This document shows, piece by piece, positions 11,089 through 20,160 of a stretch of DNA of 64,000 nucleotides (position 1 is its first letter; every line of letters starts with the position of its first letter). The position numbers and the translations under genes were made by a program. The stretch comes from Legionella sainthelensi (GTDB taxonomy: Bacteria; Pseudomonadota; Gammaproteobacteria; Legionellales; Legionellaceae), in contig NZ_LR134388.1 of assembly GCF_900637685.1 (NCBI RefSeq), positions 1 through 64,000 of the forward strand, written 5' to 3'. A model generated the notes under the pieces. That model ran no database searches and was not told the origin of the DNA. It saw only the letters and a program-made list of their open reading frames with translations.

Positions 11089-12405
11089 ATGATAAAACGC
11101 ATCTTTTTTTTTATTCTAATTGTTACAATTCATGATGCATCTGCAGAGACAATTAAAGCCAGCTCTAAAAAATTAACACCTACAGGAAATCGCAAAACTA
11201 CGAGTATCAGCTCCAACCCTGCAGCGATTAATGTACCTACAGGGACAGGGACAATTCAGCGCTATATTGAGAAAAAACTTGGTATTGAAAATAATCATGG
11301 AATTATGCTCCAAGGAGCCTGGATTGGAGATACTAACGATTTATTTTCTGGCGGTATACCTCATTCAGAGCGAGTTACTTCAAATAGTGTACTATTGGTT
11401 GATTTAACTGTTGATATGGAACAATTTAATGGATGGAGAGGGGGGGTATTTAGTGCTCAATTTTTACAACAAAATGCGCAAAATACTAATGCACAAGCCG
11501 GTCTTTTTCAAGGATATAACTCTTTACCTGATGTTGCTCCTTTCGATCGTTCGGAACTTTATGCACTATGGTACCGGCAAGCACTGTTTGACGATAGTCT
11601 ATTTGTGCGTATTGGAAAAACAATAACTACCCTTGATTTTAATAACGTAATTAAACCTGTTCCTTTGAGTGCAGGTGAACCTAATATCCCTGCCGTAACC
11701 AGTTTGATTTATACGCCTATTTTTATCAATCCTGCGGTAGATGGTGTGATGCCGGGATACACGAACTCCGCGTATGGAATAACCTTGAATTTTACCCCAG
11801 TGAAGCAATGGTATCTTGCTTATGGTATTTATGATGGTAATTTAGCCAATGGTAAACAAACCGGCTTGTCTGGACCAACGTTTAATGGAAATTACTTTCA
11901 AGTTGCTGAAACGGGTGGGGCCTGGGTTTTAGGAAGAAAACATTTGCCCGGAACTTCTGGGATCGGCATATGGCATCAAACAGGCCTAATTCGCCAGCAT
12001 AATCTTATTGAAACAGGGGCTACAGGGGCTTATTTATTCGGATCACAGCGCTTATGGTACCGTAATCCTGGATATGATATCAGTGGGATCTCTGCTTTTT
12101 ACCAATTGAGTATCAATAATTCCAGTGCATTATCTATGAATAAATCTATTGGTGCAGGGTTAACTGCATTTGGTTTGATTGCCAATCGAGATGCTGATTC
12201 AATGGGATTTGGTTTTTCTTTAGCATGGCTTAATCAACGCAGTACGAATCGATCTACCGAACTGATGTACCAGGTTTACTATCAGGCAAAAATAATCACT
12301 AATATTTATTTAGAGCCAGCCCTTTCTTATATACCTACCCCAGGACAAAATGCGAATTTACCTTCTGCATTTGCAGGAACAATAAGAGCTATTATTTTAG
12401 CTTAA
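11089..12405 (+). CDS. OprB-type carbohydrate-selective porin
   Basis: Predicted outer-membrane beta-barrel of the OprB porin family, which takes up sugars and other small solutes. A signal peptide (MIKRIFFFILIVTIHDASA) begins at the ATG at 11089; the frame is open further up to a TTG at 11017 but that would bury the signal peptide. Mature features typical of OprB include GAWIGD near the start, FRxG-like FVRIGKTITTLDFN in the middle, alternating aromatic/glycine strands, and a final strand rich in hydrophobics. The N-terminal 60 residues are polar and low-complexity. It is preceded by a hairpin-containing gap and appears to be its own transcription unit. Confidence 0.85.
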   Translation: MIKRIFFFILIVTIHDASAETIKASSKKLTPTGNRKTTSISSNPAAINVPTGTGTIQRYIEKKLGIENNHGIMLQGAWIGDTNDLFSGGIPHSERVTSNSVLLVDLTVDMEQFNGWRGGVFSAQFLQQNAQNTNAQAGLFQGYNSLPDVAPFDRSELYALWYRQALFDDSLFVRIGKTITTLDFNNVIKPVPLSAGEPNIPAVTSLIYTPIFINPAVDGVMPGYTNSAYGITLNFTPVKQWYLAYGIYDGNLANGKQTGLSGPTFNGNYFQVAETGGAWVLGRKHLPGTSGIGIWHQTGLIRQHNLIETGATGAYLFGSQRLWYRNPGYDISGISAFYQLSINNSSALSMNKSIGAGLTAFGLIANRDADSMGFGFSLAWLNQRSTNRSTELMYQVYYQAKIITNIYLEPALSYIPTPGQNANLPSAFAGTIRAIILA

Positions 12406-12467
12406 GATCACAGATAGTAAATAAGCTATTACGCTACAGAATTCCACATGCGCAAATGGAATAAAAA

Positions 12468-12487
12468 TATAATATTGGTTTAATATT
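12468..12487 (+). promoter_or_regulatory. PmrA-box-like tandem repeat upstream of the IcmD paralogue
   Basis: TATAATATT, a GG spacer and TTTAATATT match the Legionella PmrA element (C)TTAATATT-N2-(C)TTAATATT as I recall it, with mismatches only at the first base of both halves and the second base of the first. It lies about 80 bp before the IcmD-like start. AT-rich background makes chance matches possible. Confidence 0.5.
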
Positions 12488-12565
12488 TAATCGTTATGAT
12501 TAAAGTAAGTAATGGAAATTTGAATTACTTGATAATTGATCTGATGGAGCGTGAAGGAGAATAAT

Positions 12566-12961
12566 GTGAAGCGTAATAAATTAAGTTTTAAAAATTGGTT
12601 TGCTAGTATTGCTTGTCTGGGTGTATTGGCATTAGTCAGTCAAAGTGCGGCTGCAGGAGATATGAGCGTAGGAGGTATGGCATCACAAATTACATCGTCA
12701 TTTACAAACCTAACTAAACTAATAACGGCTGGTTCTTATCTAGCTGGTTTAGCGTTTTCTATCGGGGCTATTATGAAATTTAAACAGCATAAAGATAACC
12801 CCACCCAAGTTGCTATAGGAACTCCAATTGCGTTAGTTTTTATCGCTGCTGCGTTATTATTCCTGCCTTCGGTTTTAGGAGTTACTGGCACAACAATGTT
12901 CGGTTCAAGTGGTGGTGTCACTGCTGGTCCTAATGGTATGATTCCTGGCTCAAGTACCTAA
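12566..12961 (+). CDS. IcmD/DotP-like Dot/Icm membrane protein
   Basis: Resembles IcmD (DotP), a small inner-membrane component of the Dot/Icm type IVB secretion system. The protein has an N-terminal hydrophobic signal or anchor, then LITAGSYLAGLAFSIGAIMKFKQHKDNP, TPIALVFIAAALLFLPSV and TMFG, all close to the pattern of IcmD. GTG at 12566 is chosen because AAGGAG lies 6 bp upstream; an in-frame GTG at 12551 lacks this. The length of 131 residues equals the family. No other dot/icm gene adjoins it, so it is probably a paralogue outside the main icm/dot loci. A PmrA-like box sits upstream. Confidence 0.85.
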   Translation: MKRNKLSFKNWFASIACLGVLALVSQSAAAGDMSVGGMASQITSSFTNLTKLITAGSYLAGLAFSIGAIMKFKQHKDNPTQVAIGTPIALVFIAAALLFLPSVLGVTGTTMFGSSGGVTAGPNGMIPGSST

Positions 12962-13017
12962 TTAAGATCTTTGACATAAAAGGCATGGAATTGTCTTTTA
13001 TATTGCTTAAATGAGAA

Positions 13018-13042
13018 CCCTTCACTTAATCTAAGTGAAGGG
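13018..13042. terminator. Hairpin after the IcmD-like gene
   Basis: CCCTTCACTTA (13018-13028) and TAAGTGAAGGG (13032-13042) form a perfect 11-bp stem with a 3-base loop. There is only a weak T-run after it, so it may stabilise or end transcripts from either side. Confidence 0.55.
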
Positions 13043-13082
13043 TGTAGTGCTTTGTTACGGAGAATAAGATATATTAAGCGGT

Positions 13083-13142
13083 GCTGCATCCATGCAGCGA
13101 AGCACATCCGATGTGCTTGTCCCTTAGTGTGACATCCTGTCA
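13083..13142. repeat. Cluster of three short palindromes
   Basis: Three consecutive hairpins each contain CATCC at or near the loop: GCTGCAT-CC-ATGCAGC (13083-13098), AAGCACAT-CCG-ATGTGCTT (13100-13118) and TGACA-TCC-TGTCA (13130-13142). They lie between the IcmD-like gene and the 3' end of the putrescine operon. Arrangement recalls REP/BIME intergenic elements but no family is identified. Confidence 0.6.
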
Positions 13143-13242
13143 GACAAGTCCGTGTCATCCCTATGAGATACAGTATAGCCTTTTCATGGCTGTTGTCATT
13201 GCGTGAATCGAGCAACAAGATGTAAGAAATATCTCAAAGAGT

Positions 13243-14268
13243 TCAAGGCATTTTCTTAGGTTGTTGTTGAGTTATACAATGAATTCCACCCCCTCCAGCA
13301 AATACATCCACCACCTCTATTTGAGTAATCTCATAATTAGGAAATAGCTGTGTGAATAGCTGAAAGGCTGCTTTATCCTGTTTTTCATACCCAAATGCAG
13401 GCATGACTATTCCTTTATTTGCCAAATAAAAATTAATATAGGATAAAGTGAGTCGTTCCCCATTAAGGTGTGTAGCTGGTGGTTGCTCCACTGTATAGAC
13501 TTCGAGTTTACGCCCTTTCGCATCGGTTGTGGATTTAAGAATTTCTAAGTTTTCATGTAAATTTTCATAATTAGGATCTTTTTTGTCATGGGTAATAAGA
13601 CATAACACTTTTCCTGGCGCGATGAAACAAGCGATTTCATCAATATGACCATCTGTTTCATCTCCTAATAACCCTTTATTGAGCCATATGATTTTCTGTC
13701 CTCCAAGAAAATCATACAGATAATTTTCAATCTGTTGTTGGCTTAATTGTGGATTGCGGTTTTCATTAAGTAGACATTCACGAGAAGTCAGGATGGTTCC
13801 TTCTCCATCGACATGAAAAGATCCACCCTCCATAACCAAGGGGGCTCGAAAAGATAACGCACGGGTTTGTTTTATAATTTCGGAAGCAATTTGATTGTCG
13901 AGTGCACAATCTTGGTAGTTCCCTCCCCAAGCATTATGAATCCAGTCTACTCCTGCTAAGCGCTGTGCTTTATCTAACAAAAAAGTAGGCCCGGTATCTC
14001 GCGTCCAAGAATCATTGATGGGAAGAGACACTAATGTGATGTTATTATTGATGCACAACTCTTTAGCCGATTCCTCATCTCCCGGATTAACAAGTAGAGT
14101 AACAGGTTCATATTGGGCTATGGCCTGGGCAACGCGTGCATAAGCTATCCGAGCTCTTTGTAGTCCGATTTTAGACCAAGTTTCTAGGTGGCAAGGCCAA
14201 GCCATCCAGCATCGTTCATGAGGATACCATTCAGCGGGCATAAAAAATCCACTTTGCTTTGGGGTCAT
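13243..14268 (-). CDS. aguA: Agmatine deiminase
   Basis: Hydrolyses agmatine to N-carbamoylputrescine and ammonia. The 341-residue protein belongs to the peptidylarginine-deiminase-like (amidinotransferase-fold) family: early [27 protein letters not shown] in the middle, and the catalytic-cysteine motif [13 protein letters not shown] at the C-terminus. Last gene of a three-gene minus-strand operon, its ATG directly adjoins the speA stop (1-bp gap). Together the operon makes putrescine from arginine without urea release. Length and catalytic residues are intact. Confidence 0.93.
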   Translation of the reverse strand: MTPKQSGFFMPAEWYPHERCWMAWPCHLETWSKIGLQRARIAYARVAQAIAQYEPVTLLVNPGDEESAKELCINNNITLVSLPINDSWTRDTGPTFLLDKAQRLAGVDWIHNAWGGNYQDCALDNQIASEIIKQTRALSFRAPLVMEGGSFHVDGEGTILTSRECLLNENRNPQLSQQQIENYLYDFLGGQKIIWLNKGLLGDETDGHIDEIACFIAPGKVLCLITHDKKDPNYENLHENLEILKSTTDAKGRKLEVYTVEQPPATHLNGERLTLSYINFYLANKGIVMPAFGYEKQDKAAFQLFTQLFPNYEITQIEVVDVFAGGGGIHCITQQQPKKMP

Positions 14269-14269
14269 T

Positions 14270-16168
14270 TTATTTTCTCCGAATGTTTGCGTCTAAATAA
14301 GTTAATTGAGAAAAAATACTTCTCAATTCATTTAAATAGAGCAATGTTTTCTCTTCAGGTAGTTCTGCCTGAATGAGTTGTTTCTCATAAGATTGAGCCA
14401 GTTTTTTAGTATCAAAATGTGCAAGATTAAGTACGTTAGTTACGGTGTCCCCGCTGACTAAGTCATTCAATTCAAATTGGCCATCATCAAAAAGTTTGAC
14501 ATCTAAAGAATTGGTATCACCAAATAAATTATGAAGATTACCTAATATCTCCTGATAAGCACCTACAAGAAAGAAACCTAAAGAATAAGGATTGTTATTG
14601 TCATAAAGAGGAAGCATTAAAGTGGAGTTCACACAAGAACTTCCTAGATACTCTTTAATAGTTCCATCCGAATCACAAGTCAAATCTTGTAATATACTGT
14701 GCATAGATGGGGTATTTGTTAACTGCGAAATAGGTGCTATGGGAAAAATTTGGCCTATAGCCCAAGCATCTGGAATGGATTGGAAAAAGGAAATATTACA
14801 AAAAACTTTGACTGCCATATCTTCATTGATTTTTGCTAATAAGGTTTCTTCAGTAGGAATATCTGGATTTAGCCGTTCTTTAAGCTCCATACAAATGTTG
14901 GTATAGAATGCTTCAACTTTGGCTTTCTCTTGTAGGCTAATTACTCCATGCTTAAATAAAGAGTGCGCTTCATTGAGGGAGTGTTCTGCGTAATTGTAAA
15001 TTTCTATTGGGGCACTGTTAGTAATTGATTGATAAGTATCATAAATGTCACGAATCACATGAGAGTCTTCACTCGTAATCTCTGGAAGTGTAGGCTGCTT
15101 GTGGATCATTTCTATATCACTAATATCGGCAATTAAAATAGCATGATGTGCTGTTAGTGCTCGACCTGATTCAGAAATAATATTGGGCTCGGGAACCTTG
15201 TATTCCTGACATAAATACTGAATTGCCAAAAGAATGTGGGTGGCATATTCACGTAAACTGTAGTTCATAGAGCAGCCTTGATTAGAGTGTGTCCCTTCAT
15301 AATCCACACTTAATCCACCACCCACATCAATAGTATCTATTGGTGCGTTTAATTGGCGTAATTCGACATAATAGCGGGAAACCTCTTGCATGCAATGGCG
15401 AATATCATGAATATTGGCAATTTGTGAGCCTAGATGACAATGCATGAGTTGAAGACAGTCAAGCATATCATGAGCTTTTAATTGAGCAATCAATTCAAGA
15501 ACTTGTTTTGCATTGAGGCCAAACTTGGATTTTACTCCTCCTGTATGCTCCCATTTTCCTGCGCTTTTGCTGATTAAGCGAATACGGACACCAAGAGTTG
15601 GTTTAATTTTTAGACGAGCGGACTCTTTTAAAATAATAGCGAGCTCAGAGATTTTTTCGATGACGATAAAAACCTTATGACCCATTTGTTGCGCAATTAA
15701 TGCAGTACGGATGTAGTAGCTGTCTTTATAGCCATTACAGACTATAGTGCTTTCTTGATGATTGCTGAGCATACCAATGACGGCCATGAGTTCGGGTTTT
15801 GAGCCTGCTTCTAGACCTATAGTGTGGCTTGGAGATTTTAATAATTCTCTAACAACACTTTGTTCTTGGTTTACTTTAATGGGATAAACAAGTTTATAGT
15901 TTCCTGCATACCCATTTTCTTCTTTTGCCTGGGCAAAAGCTTCATAGATACGATGTACGCGATCATGTAAAATATCTGGGCTACGAATGAGTAATGGTAA
16001 ATGTAACCCTGCTCTGCTTGCAGCATTGACAATCGCTTGCAATTCGACACCTGGTTTACCTGGTGCTTTGCTTATTTCCATGTTCCCTTTGGCGTTAATA
16101 CTGAAGTATCCTTCACCCCAGTTTTTAATGTTATATAAATTTTCTTCAGATGGTGCGCTGATTTTCAT
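14270..16168 (-). CDS. speA: Biosynthetic arginine decarboxylase
   Basis: PLP-dependent enzyme converting arginine to agmatine and CO2, first step of the putrescine route. At 632 residues it has the normal length of SpeA. The PLP lysine lies in LVYPIKVNQ near residue 100, the glycine-rich [12 protein letters not shown] motif is in the middle, and the C-terminal barrel has [16 protein letters not shown]. It lies 21 bp after the amidase gene and directly before aguA on the minus strand. Confidence 0.95.
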   Translation of the reverse strand: MKISAPSEENLYNIKNWGEGYFSINAKGNMEISKAPGKPGVELQAIVNAASRAGLHLPLLIRSPDILHDRVHRIYEAFAQAKEENGYAGNYKLVYPIKVNQEQSVVRELLKSPSHTIGLEAGSKPELMAVIGMLSNHQESTIVCNGYKDSYYIRTALIAQQMGHKVFIVIEKISELAIILKESARLKIKPTLGVRIRLISKSAGKWEHTGGVKSKFGLNAKQVLELIAQLKAHDMLDCLQLMHCHLGSQIANIHDIRHCMQEVSRYYVELRQLNAPIDTIDVGGGLSVDYEGTHSNQGCSMNYSLREYATHILLAIQYLCQEYKVPEPNIISESGRALTAHHAILIADISDIEMIHKQPTLPEITSEDSHVIRDIYDTYQSITNSAPIEIYNYAEHSLNEAHSLFKHGVISLQEKAKVEAFYTNICMELKERLNPDIPTEETLLAKINEDMAVKVFCNISFFQSIPDAWAIGQIFPIAPISQLTNTPSMHSILQDLTCDSDGTIKEYLGSSCVNSTLMLPLYDNNNPYSLGFFLVGAYQEILGNLHNLFGDTNSLDVKLFDDGQFELNDLVSGDTVTNVLNLAHFDTKKLAQSYEKQLIQAELPEEKTLLYLNELRSIFSQLTYLDANIRRK

Positions 16169-16189
16169 AGTTTCTAGATTCCAAAGGGC

Positions 16190-17035
16190 TTAACGTGATT
16201 TCACTAATTCATGATAGGTTTCAGGTTCGCGTTGTTTCGCAAAAGGAAATAGTCTTCCCCATAAGGTACGCTGATTGAAATCTAACTCGGCAACTAATAC
16301 TGCAGGCTTGTCGCGCGGTGCTTGCGCCAGAATTTCACCCATAGGTGTACTTATAAAGCTGCTTCCATAAAATTCTAATCCATCTTCGCAACCAATTCGA
16401 TTCGCCGCAATGATAAATGTATTACTCATAATGCCTTGAGCAACCATTACTTTTTGCCACATAGGCTGAGTGTCGACATCTGGAGCAGTAGGTTCACCAC
16501 CGATCGCAGTAGGATAAACTAAAATTTCTGCGCCTTTTAAACCATAAATTCGCGACAACTCTGGAAACCATTGATCATAACAAGTTGGCAGTCCCCACTG
16601 ATGGCCTGTAATATGATGAAGTGGATAATCAGAATCTCCCGCTTTAAAGTAAAAATTTTCATGGTATTTTTCCCCGCTGGGGATATGTTGCTTGCGAGTT
16701 ATTCCTATAAGCTCTCCCTTATTGTTATAAGCAACAGCAGTATTGTAACCTGCCTTTTCAAAGAGAGAGGCGGTTATGCATATATTGTTTGCCTTTGCCA
16801 TTGTACTAACAAATTGTGCGGTGGGGCCGGTATGAATGTCTTCCATAAAGGGAGTAGGGTCGACATCTGATCGGGTACAAAAATAGGGACTTAAGGTGAG
16901 CTCTTGTAAACAAACAACAGCGGCTCCGTGTTGTGCTGCAGTGTGAATTCCAGAGGCCAGTTTGTCTTGATGTTCTTTGGGGTTTTCATGCCATTTTTCT
17001 TGCACTAATGCAACGGTAAGTTTTTCGTGTGTCAT
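16190..17035 (-). CDS. aguB: N-carbamoylputrescine amidase
   Basis: Nitrilase-superfamily enzyme that releases CO2 and ammonia from N-carbamoylputrescine to give putrescine. The Glu-Lys-Cys triad is visible as LQELTLSPYF (Glu near 43), RKQHIPSG (Lys near 118) and GLPTCYDQWFPE (Cys near 153). Length of 281 is normal. It is the first gene of the aguB-speA-aguA operon; TTATAAGAGGTAACTTA upstream supplies the AGAGG ribosome site before the ATG. Confidence 0.94.
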   Translation of the reverse strand: MTHEKLTVALVQEKWHENPKEHQDKLASGIHTAAQHGAAVVCLQELTLSPYFCTRSDVDPTPFMEDIHTGPTAQFVSTMAKANNICITASLFEKAGYNTAVAYNNKGELIGITRKQHIPSGEKYHENFYFKAGDSDYPLHHITGHQWGLPTCYDQWFPELSRIYGLKGAEILVYPTAIGGEPTAPDVDTQPMWQKVMVAQGIMSNTFIIAANRIGCEDGLEFYGSSFISTPMGEILAQAPRDKPAVLVAELDFNQRTLWGRLFPFAKQREPETYHELVKSR

Positions 17036-17071
17036 TAAGTTACCTCTTATAATTAAGGGTCAAAGAAAAGG

Positions 17072-17093
17072 GCCCTTACTTTAGTGTAAGGGC
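17072..17093 (-). terminator. Rho-independent terminator after the RavA-position gene
   Basis: GCCCTTAC and GTAAGGGC form an 8-bp GC-rich stem with a 6-base loop. On the minus strand it is followed by CCTTTTCTTT. It separates the 17108-18037 gene from the putrescine operon. Confidence 0.75.
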
Positions 17094-17107
17094 TATGGAG
17101 TTTAACA

Positions 17108-18037
17108 TTAGCAACTGAACGAAGATTTTTCATATTCTTCCTCAGATTTTTTATCATCTGTTTCACTATTTACTTTAGGTGTCTCATTCAGATATTTTGG
17201 ACTGATTGATGGTCTTCGTGAATGGGCAAACATACGACTGGGGTTTGTGCCTTGAGATGAAACTTTCTTTTGCTCTAATTTTGGTCCCATCGCTTCGGCA
17301 ATCAGTCGAAACGGATTCGCTTCATCAAATACTTCCGTGTGAAGTAATGCCAATTGGTGTCTAATGGTATCTTGATGCTCTAAAGTAGATAGTTTTTTAC
17401 CAATTTGTTCTTCTTGTCCTTTTAATAAAGCTTGAAACATACTTGGGAACATATTGTAGGCATCTTTATTAAAATCGCGACTTTCAAAAAATTGTTCTGG
17501 ATTTTCGCCTAACAATTTATCGACATTGCGACGTATGGCAAAAGCTGCTTTTGATTTTGTTGCGAAAGAACTCTGGGGAAAAGTAATCTCTATATTCCGA
17601 GCTAATTTACTTCGTACGCCTTCTGGTGTACAAAGAGCCAGTCGTTCTGCAATTGCTTGTTCATTGCCTTTTAATGTTTCCTTGGCGAGGTCACTAAAGT
17701 TATTAAAAAGATCGGAGCTAAACTCTTCTAAGAACAAGGAGTGAGGTGTTTTGTTTCTAGGATCGAGCAAGGAGAAAATTCTATGTCTCACTTGATAGGC
17801 TCCAGAAATTACCGCATGAAAACCATCCTCTTCAAAACTCCTCAACGCATTAATATGTCGGCCATATTGTTTAAAATTTGACTCTGGGCAAGCGGCAATT
17901 ATCTTTGTAGCAAGAGTCTTTTGCTCTTCTTCGCTTAATTGATTAAGCACTTTCGCATTTTCAGCTAATGCATCACCATTGCTAAGTTGCTCATAGGGAT
18001 TTTCTAGCTCAATGATTTCTTCATAACTAAATGGCAT
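17108..18037 (-). CDS. Legionella hypothetical protein in the position of RavA; effector candidate
   Basis: A 309-residue soluble protein without signal peptide or membrane segments. In L. pneumophila the gene beside hfq-hflX and the putrescine genes encodes RavA (lpg0008), a Dot/Icm substrate; I infer by position that this is its counterpart, without an alignment. The last 45 residues are polar, with an acidic cluster (DDKKSEEEYEK) before the hydrophobic/small end SSFSC, a pattern seen in Dot/Icm translocation signals. The body is helical with repeated Asn/Phe-rich segments. AAGGAGG lies just before the ATG, so it should be well translated. Molecular function is unknown. Confidence 0.7.
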   Translation of the reverse strand: MPFSYEEIIELENPYEQLSNGDALAENAKVLNQLSEEEQKTLATKIIAACPESNFKQYGRHINALRSFEEDGFHAVISGAYQVRHRIFSLLDPRNKTPHSLFLEEFSSDLFNNFSDLAKETLKGNEQAIAERLALCTPEGVRSKLARNIEITFPQSSFATKSKAAFAIRRNVDKLLGENPEQFFESRDFNKDAYNMFPSMFQALLKGQEEQIGKKLSTLEHQDTIRHQLALLHTEVFDEANPFRLIAEAMGPKLEQKKVSSQGTNPSRMFAHSRRPSISPKYLNETPKVNSETDDKKSEEEYEKSSFSC

Positions 18038-18345
18038 TTAATCCTCCTTAAATTAAAGATGGGGTACTAAACAACAATACAAAGGAGCTCCCCCGTACAC
18101 GTCATGAGTATCATCTCCTTTGATCTTTTTCGGTGAAGACGACCGAAATTCTTCATACTGCCATGAATTCTTAAAAAACTGTTCTTCATTTCTATTTTTT
18201 AGGTTTTCTGCGTTAAATTGCAAATAGTAACGGATTAAAATTGAACTGTCATGAAATTAATCTAAAGTTTTACGAAAAAATGTCGAATTACTGATCAGAT
18301 GCATGTTTTGCCTTTAAAAAATACAATAACAATAAGGAGTAGGCA
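18038..18345. other. Divergent promoter region of the RavA-position gene and hfq
   Basis: About 308 AT-rich bases between divergent genes; both promoters must lie here. A palindrome TTTCGGT-N7-ACCGAAA at 18128-18148 could be a regulator site or hairpin, but its T-run is on the wrong side for a terminator. Confidence 0.4.
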
Positions 18346-18603
18346 ATGTCTAAAAATCATTTATTACAAGACCCTTTTTTAAATGAATTACGAAAGGAAA
18401 AGGTGCCTGTATCCATTTTTTTGGTAAATGGAATTAAGTTGCATGGTATAGTGGATTCTTTTGATCAATATGTAGTGATGTTAAAGAATTCGATCACGCA
18501 AATGGTTTATAAGCATGCGATTTCTACAGTAGTTCCCTCACGGGCGATAAAAATGCCTGCAGATGATGAATCTGGTGGAACTGAAGGAACTGTGGCAGAC
18601 TAG
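18346..18603 (+). CDS. hfq: RNA chaperone Hfq
   Basis: Sm-like hexameric protein that promotes sRNA-mRNA pairing. The 85-residue protein has the conserved start ([18 protein letters not shown]), Sm1 with NGIKLHG and FDQYVVML, and Sm2 with [12 protein letters not shown]. The acidic/glycine tail is short. AAGGAG precedes the ATG. Followed by hflX as in many gamma-proteobacteria; in Legionella, Hfq is tied to growth-phase control (general knowledge). Confidence 0.97.
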   Translation: MSKNHLLQDPFLNELRKEKVPVSIFLVNGIKLHGIVDSFDQYVVMLKNSITQMVYKHAISTVVPSRAIKMPADDESGGTEGTVAD

Positions 18604-18743
18604 CAAAAAATGTTCCACCTATAGGTTGAATTTTTGCTTATAATTTTAGTGATCATACTAAAAAATGCTTAATACAATAGGTTAAGGAGTCCATTTTAAA
18701 CATTTAGCGTGATGCTGGTCATAAAGTTAAGGAGTAGTGGTTA

Positions 18744-20003
18744 GTGTTTGAACGTCCTCAAGGTGGTGAGCGTGCCGTATTAGTGCAATTGGCATTACCA
18801 GGAATTGATGCAGGTAAAGCATTGCAAGAGTTTGAAGAATTAGCTCTTTCAGCTAATGCGGAAGTATTAGAGTGCGTTTTAGGTACTCGTGCAACTCCTG
18901 ATGCTAAATATTATATTGGCCAAGGCAAGGCCGAGGAAATTGCGCAACTGGTCAAAACTTGTGATGCAGAACTGGTTCTTGTTAATCATGAGCTATCTCC
19001 ATCACAAGAAAGGAATTTAGAACGCTTGTTTGAATGTCGCGTAGTTGATAGAAGCGGGTTAATTCTTGATATTTTTGCACAGCGTGCGCGAACTTTTGAA
19101 GGAAAGTTGCAAGTTGAGCTCGCACAACTGCAGCATTTATCAACCCGCTTGATTCGTGGATGGACTCACTTAGAACGACAAAAAGGCGGAATAGGGTTGC
19201 GGGGGCCGGGTGAAACACAGTTGGAAACAGACCGTCGTTTATTGCGCGATCGTATTAAATATATTAATAAACGTTTGGAAAAAGTGCGAAGCAGTCGTGA
19301 TCAAAATCGTCAAGCAAGGCGAAAAGCTTCTTTACGCACCGTATCGTTGGTAGGTTATACCAATGCAGGTAAATCCACCTTATTTAATGCATTGACTGGA
19401 GAGAGTATTTATGTGGCGAATCAATTATTTGCTACTTTAGATCCCACCATGCGCCAACTCAATTTGCCGGGTTCTTCCTCAGTGATCCTGACGGATACCG
19501 TTGGCTTTATTCGTGATTTACCGCATCAATTAGTGGAGGCATTTCGTGCGACTCTGGAGGAGACGCAACAAGCCGATTTATTACTTCATGTGATTGATAT
19601 TTCTGATCCTCATTGGCGAGATACTGTTTTTTCGGTTCAGCAAGTTTTGGATGAGTTAGAGGTCCATGATGTTCCAATAATACAGGTATTCAACAAAATT
19701 GATTTGAAAGAAGAATGGGCACCTAAAATTGATTATCAAGAAGAGAAATGTAAAGTCTGGCTCTCTGCGGCATCAAATTTGGGGTTGGATTTGTTAAAAG
19801 AAGCAATTAGCACCCAATTACATGGAGCAATTTCTACTGAAGAAGTGGTACTTAAAGCAACACAGGCAAAATTGCGCGCTCAATTATATCAATTAGGCTC
19901 GGTTCTAAGTGAGTCAATTAATGATGAAGGAGATTGGCTATTAAAAATTCGCATCACCAAGGCACAAAAGCAGCGTTTGTTTGCCAATGAATGTTCTTCA
20001 TGA
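18744..20003 (+). CDS. hflX: Ribosome-splitting GTPase HflX
   Basis: GTPase of the Obg-HflX group that binds the 50S subunit and rescues stalled ribosomes. It starts at GTG 18744 with AAGGAG at the right spacing. The N-terminal domain is followed by the glycine-rich GGIGLRGPGETQLE segment, G1 GYTNAGKST near 203-211, G3 DTVGFI and G4 NKID. The length of 419 is normal. It lies 140 bp after hfq and is likely partly co-transcribed. Confidence 0.95.
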   Translation: MFERPQGGERAVLVQLALPGIDAGKALQEFEELALSANAEVLECVLGTRATPDAKYYIGQGKAEEIAQLVKTCDAELVLVNHELSPSQERNLERLFECRVVDRSGLILDIFAQRARTFEGKLQVELAQLQHLSTRLIRGWTHLERQKGGIGLRGPGETQLETDRRLLRDRIKYINKRLEKVRSSRDQNRQARRKASLRTVSLVGYTNAGKSTLFNALTGESIYVANQLFATLDPTMRQLNLPGSSSVILTDTVGFIRDLPHQLVEAFRATLEETQQADLLLHVIDISDPHWRDTVFSVQQVLDELEVHDVPIIQVFNKIDLKEEWAPKIDYQEEKCKVWLSAASNLGLDLLKEAISTQLHGAISTEEVVLKATQAKLRAQLYQLGSVLSESINDEGDWLLKIRITKAQKQRLFANECSS

Positions 20004-20160
20004 ACTTTTTCTATCGAAAGTCATTAAAATGATATGGCATTTAGGGTTTCGTTGAATGCTATATATTATCATGACTTAAATGCGCTCCTTCATTTCGTTT
20101 TATTTGTGCATTCGTTTCGAAATTAGTGGATGAGTTAGAGTATAATTTTCTCGCTAATTT

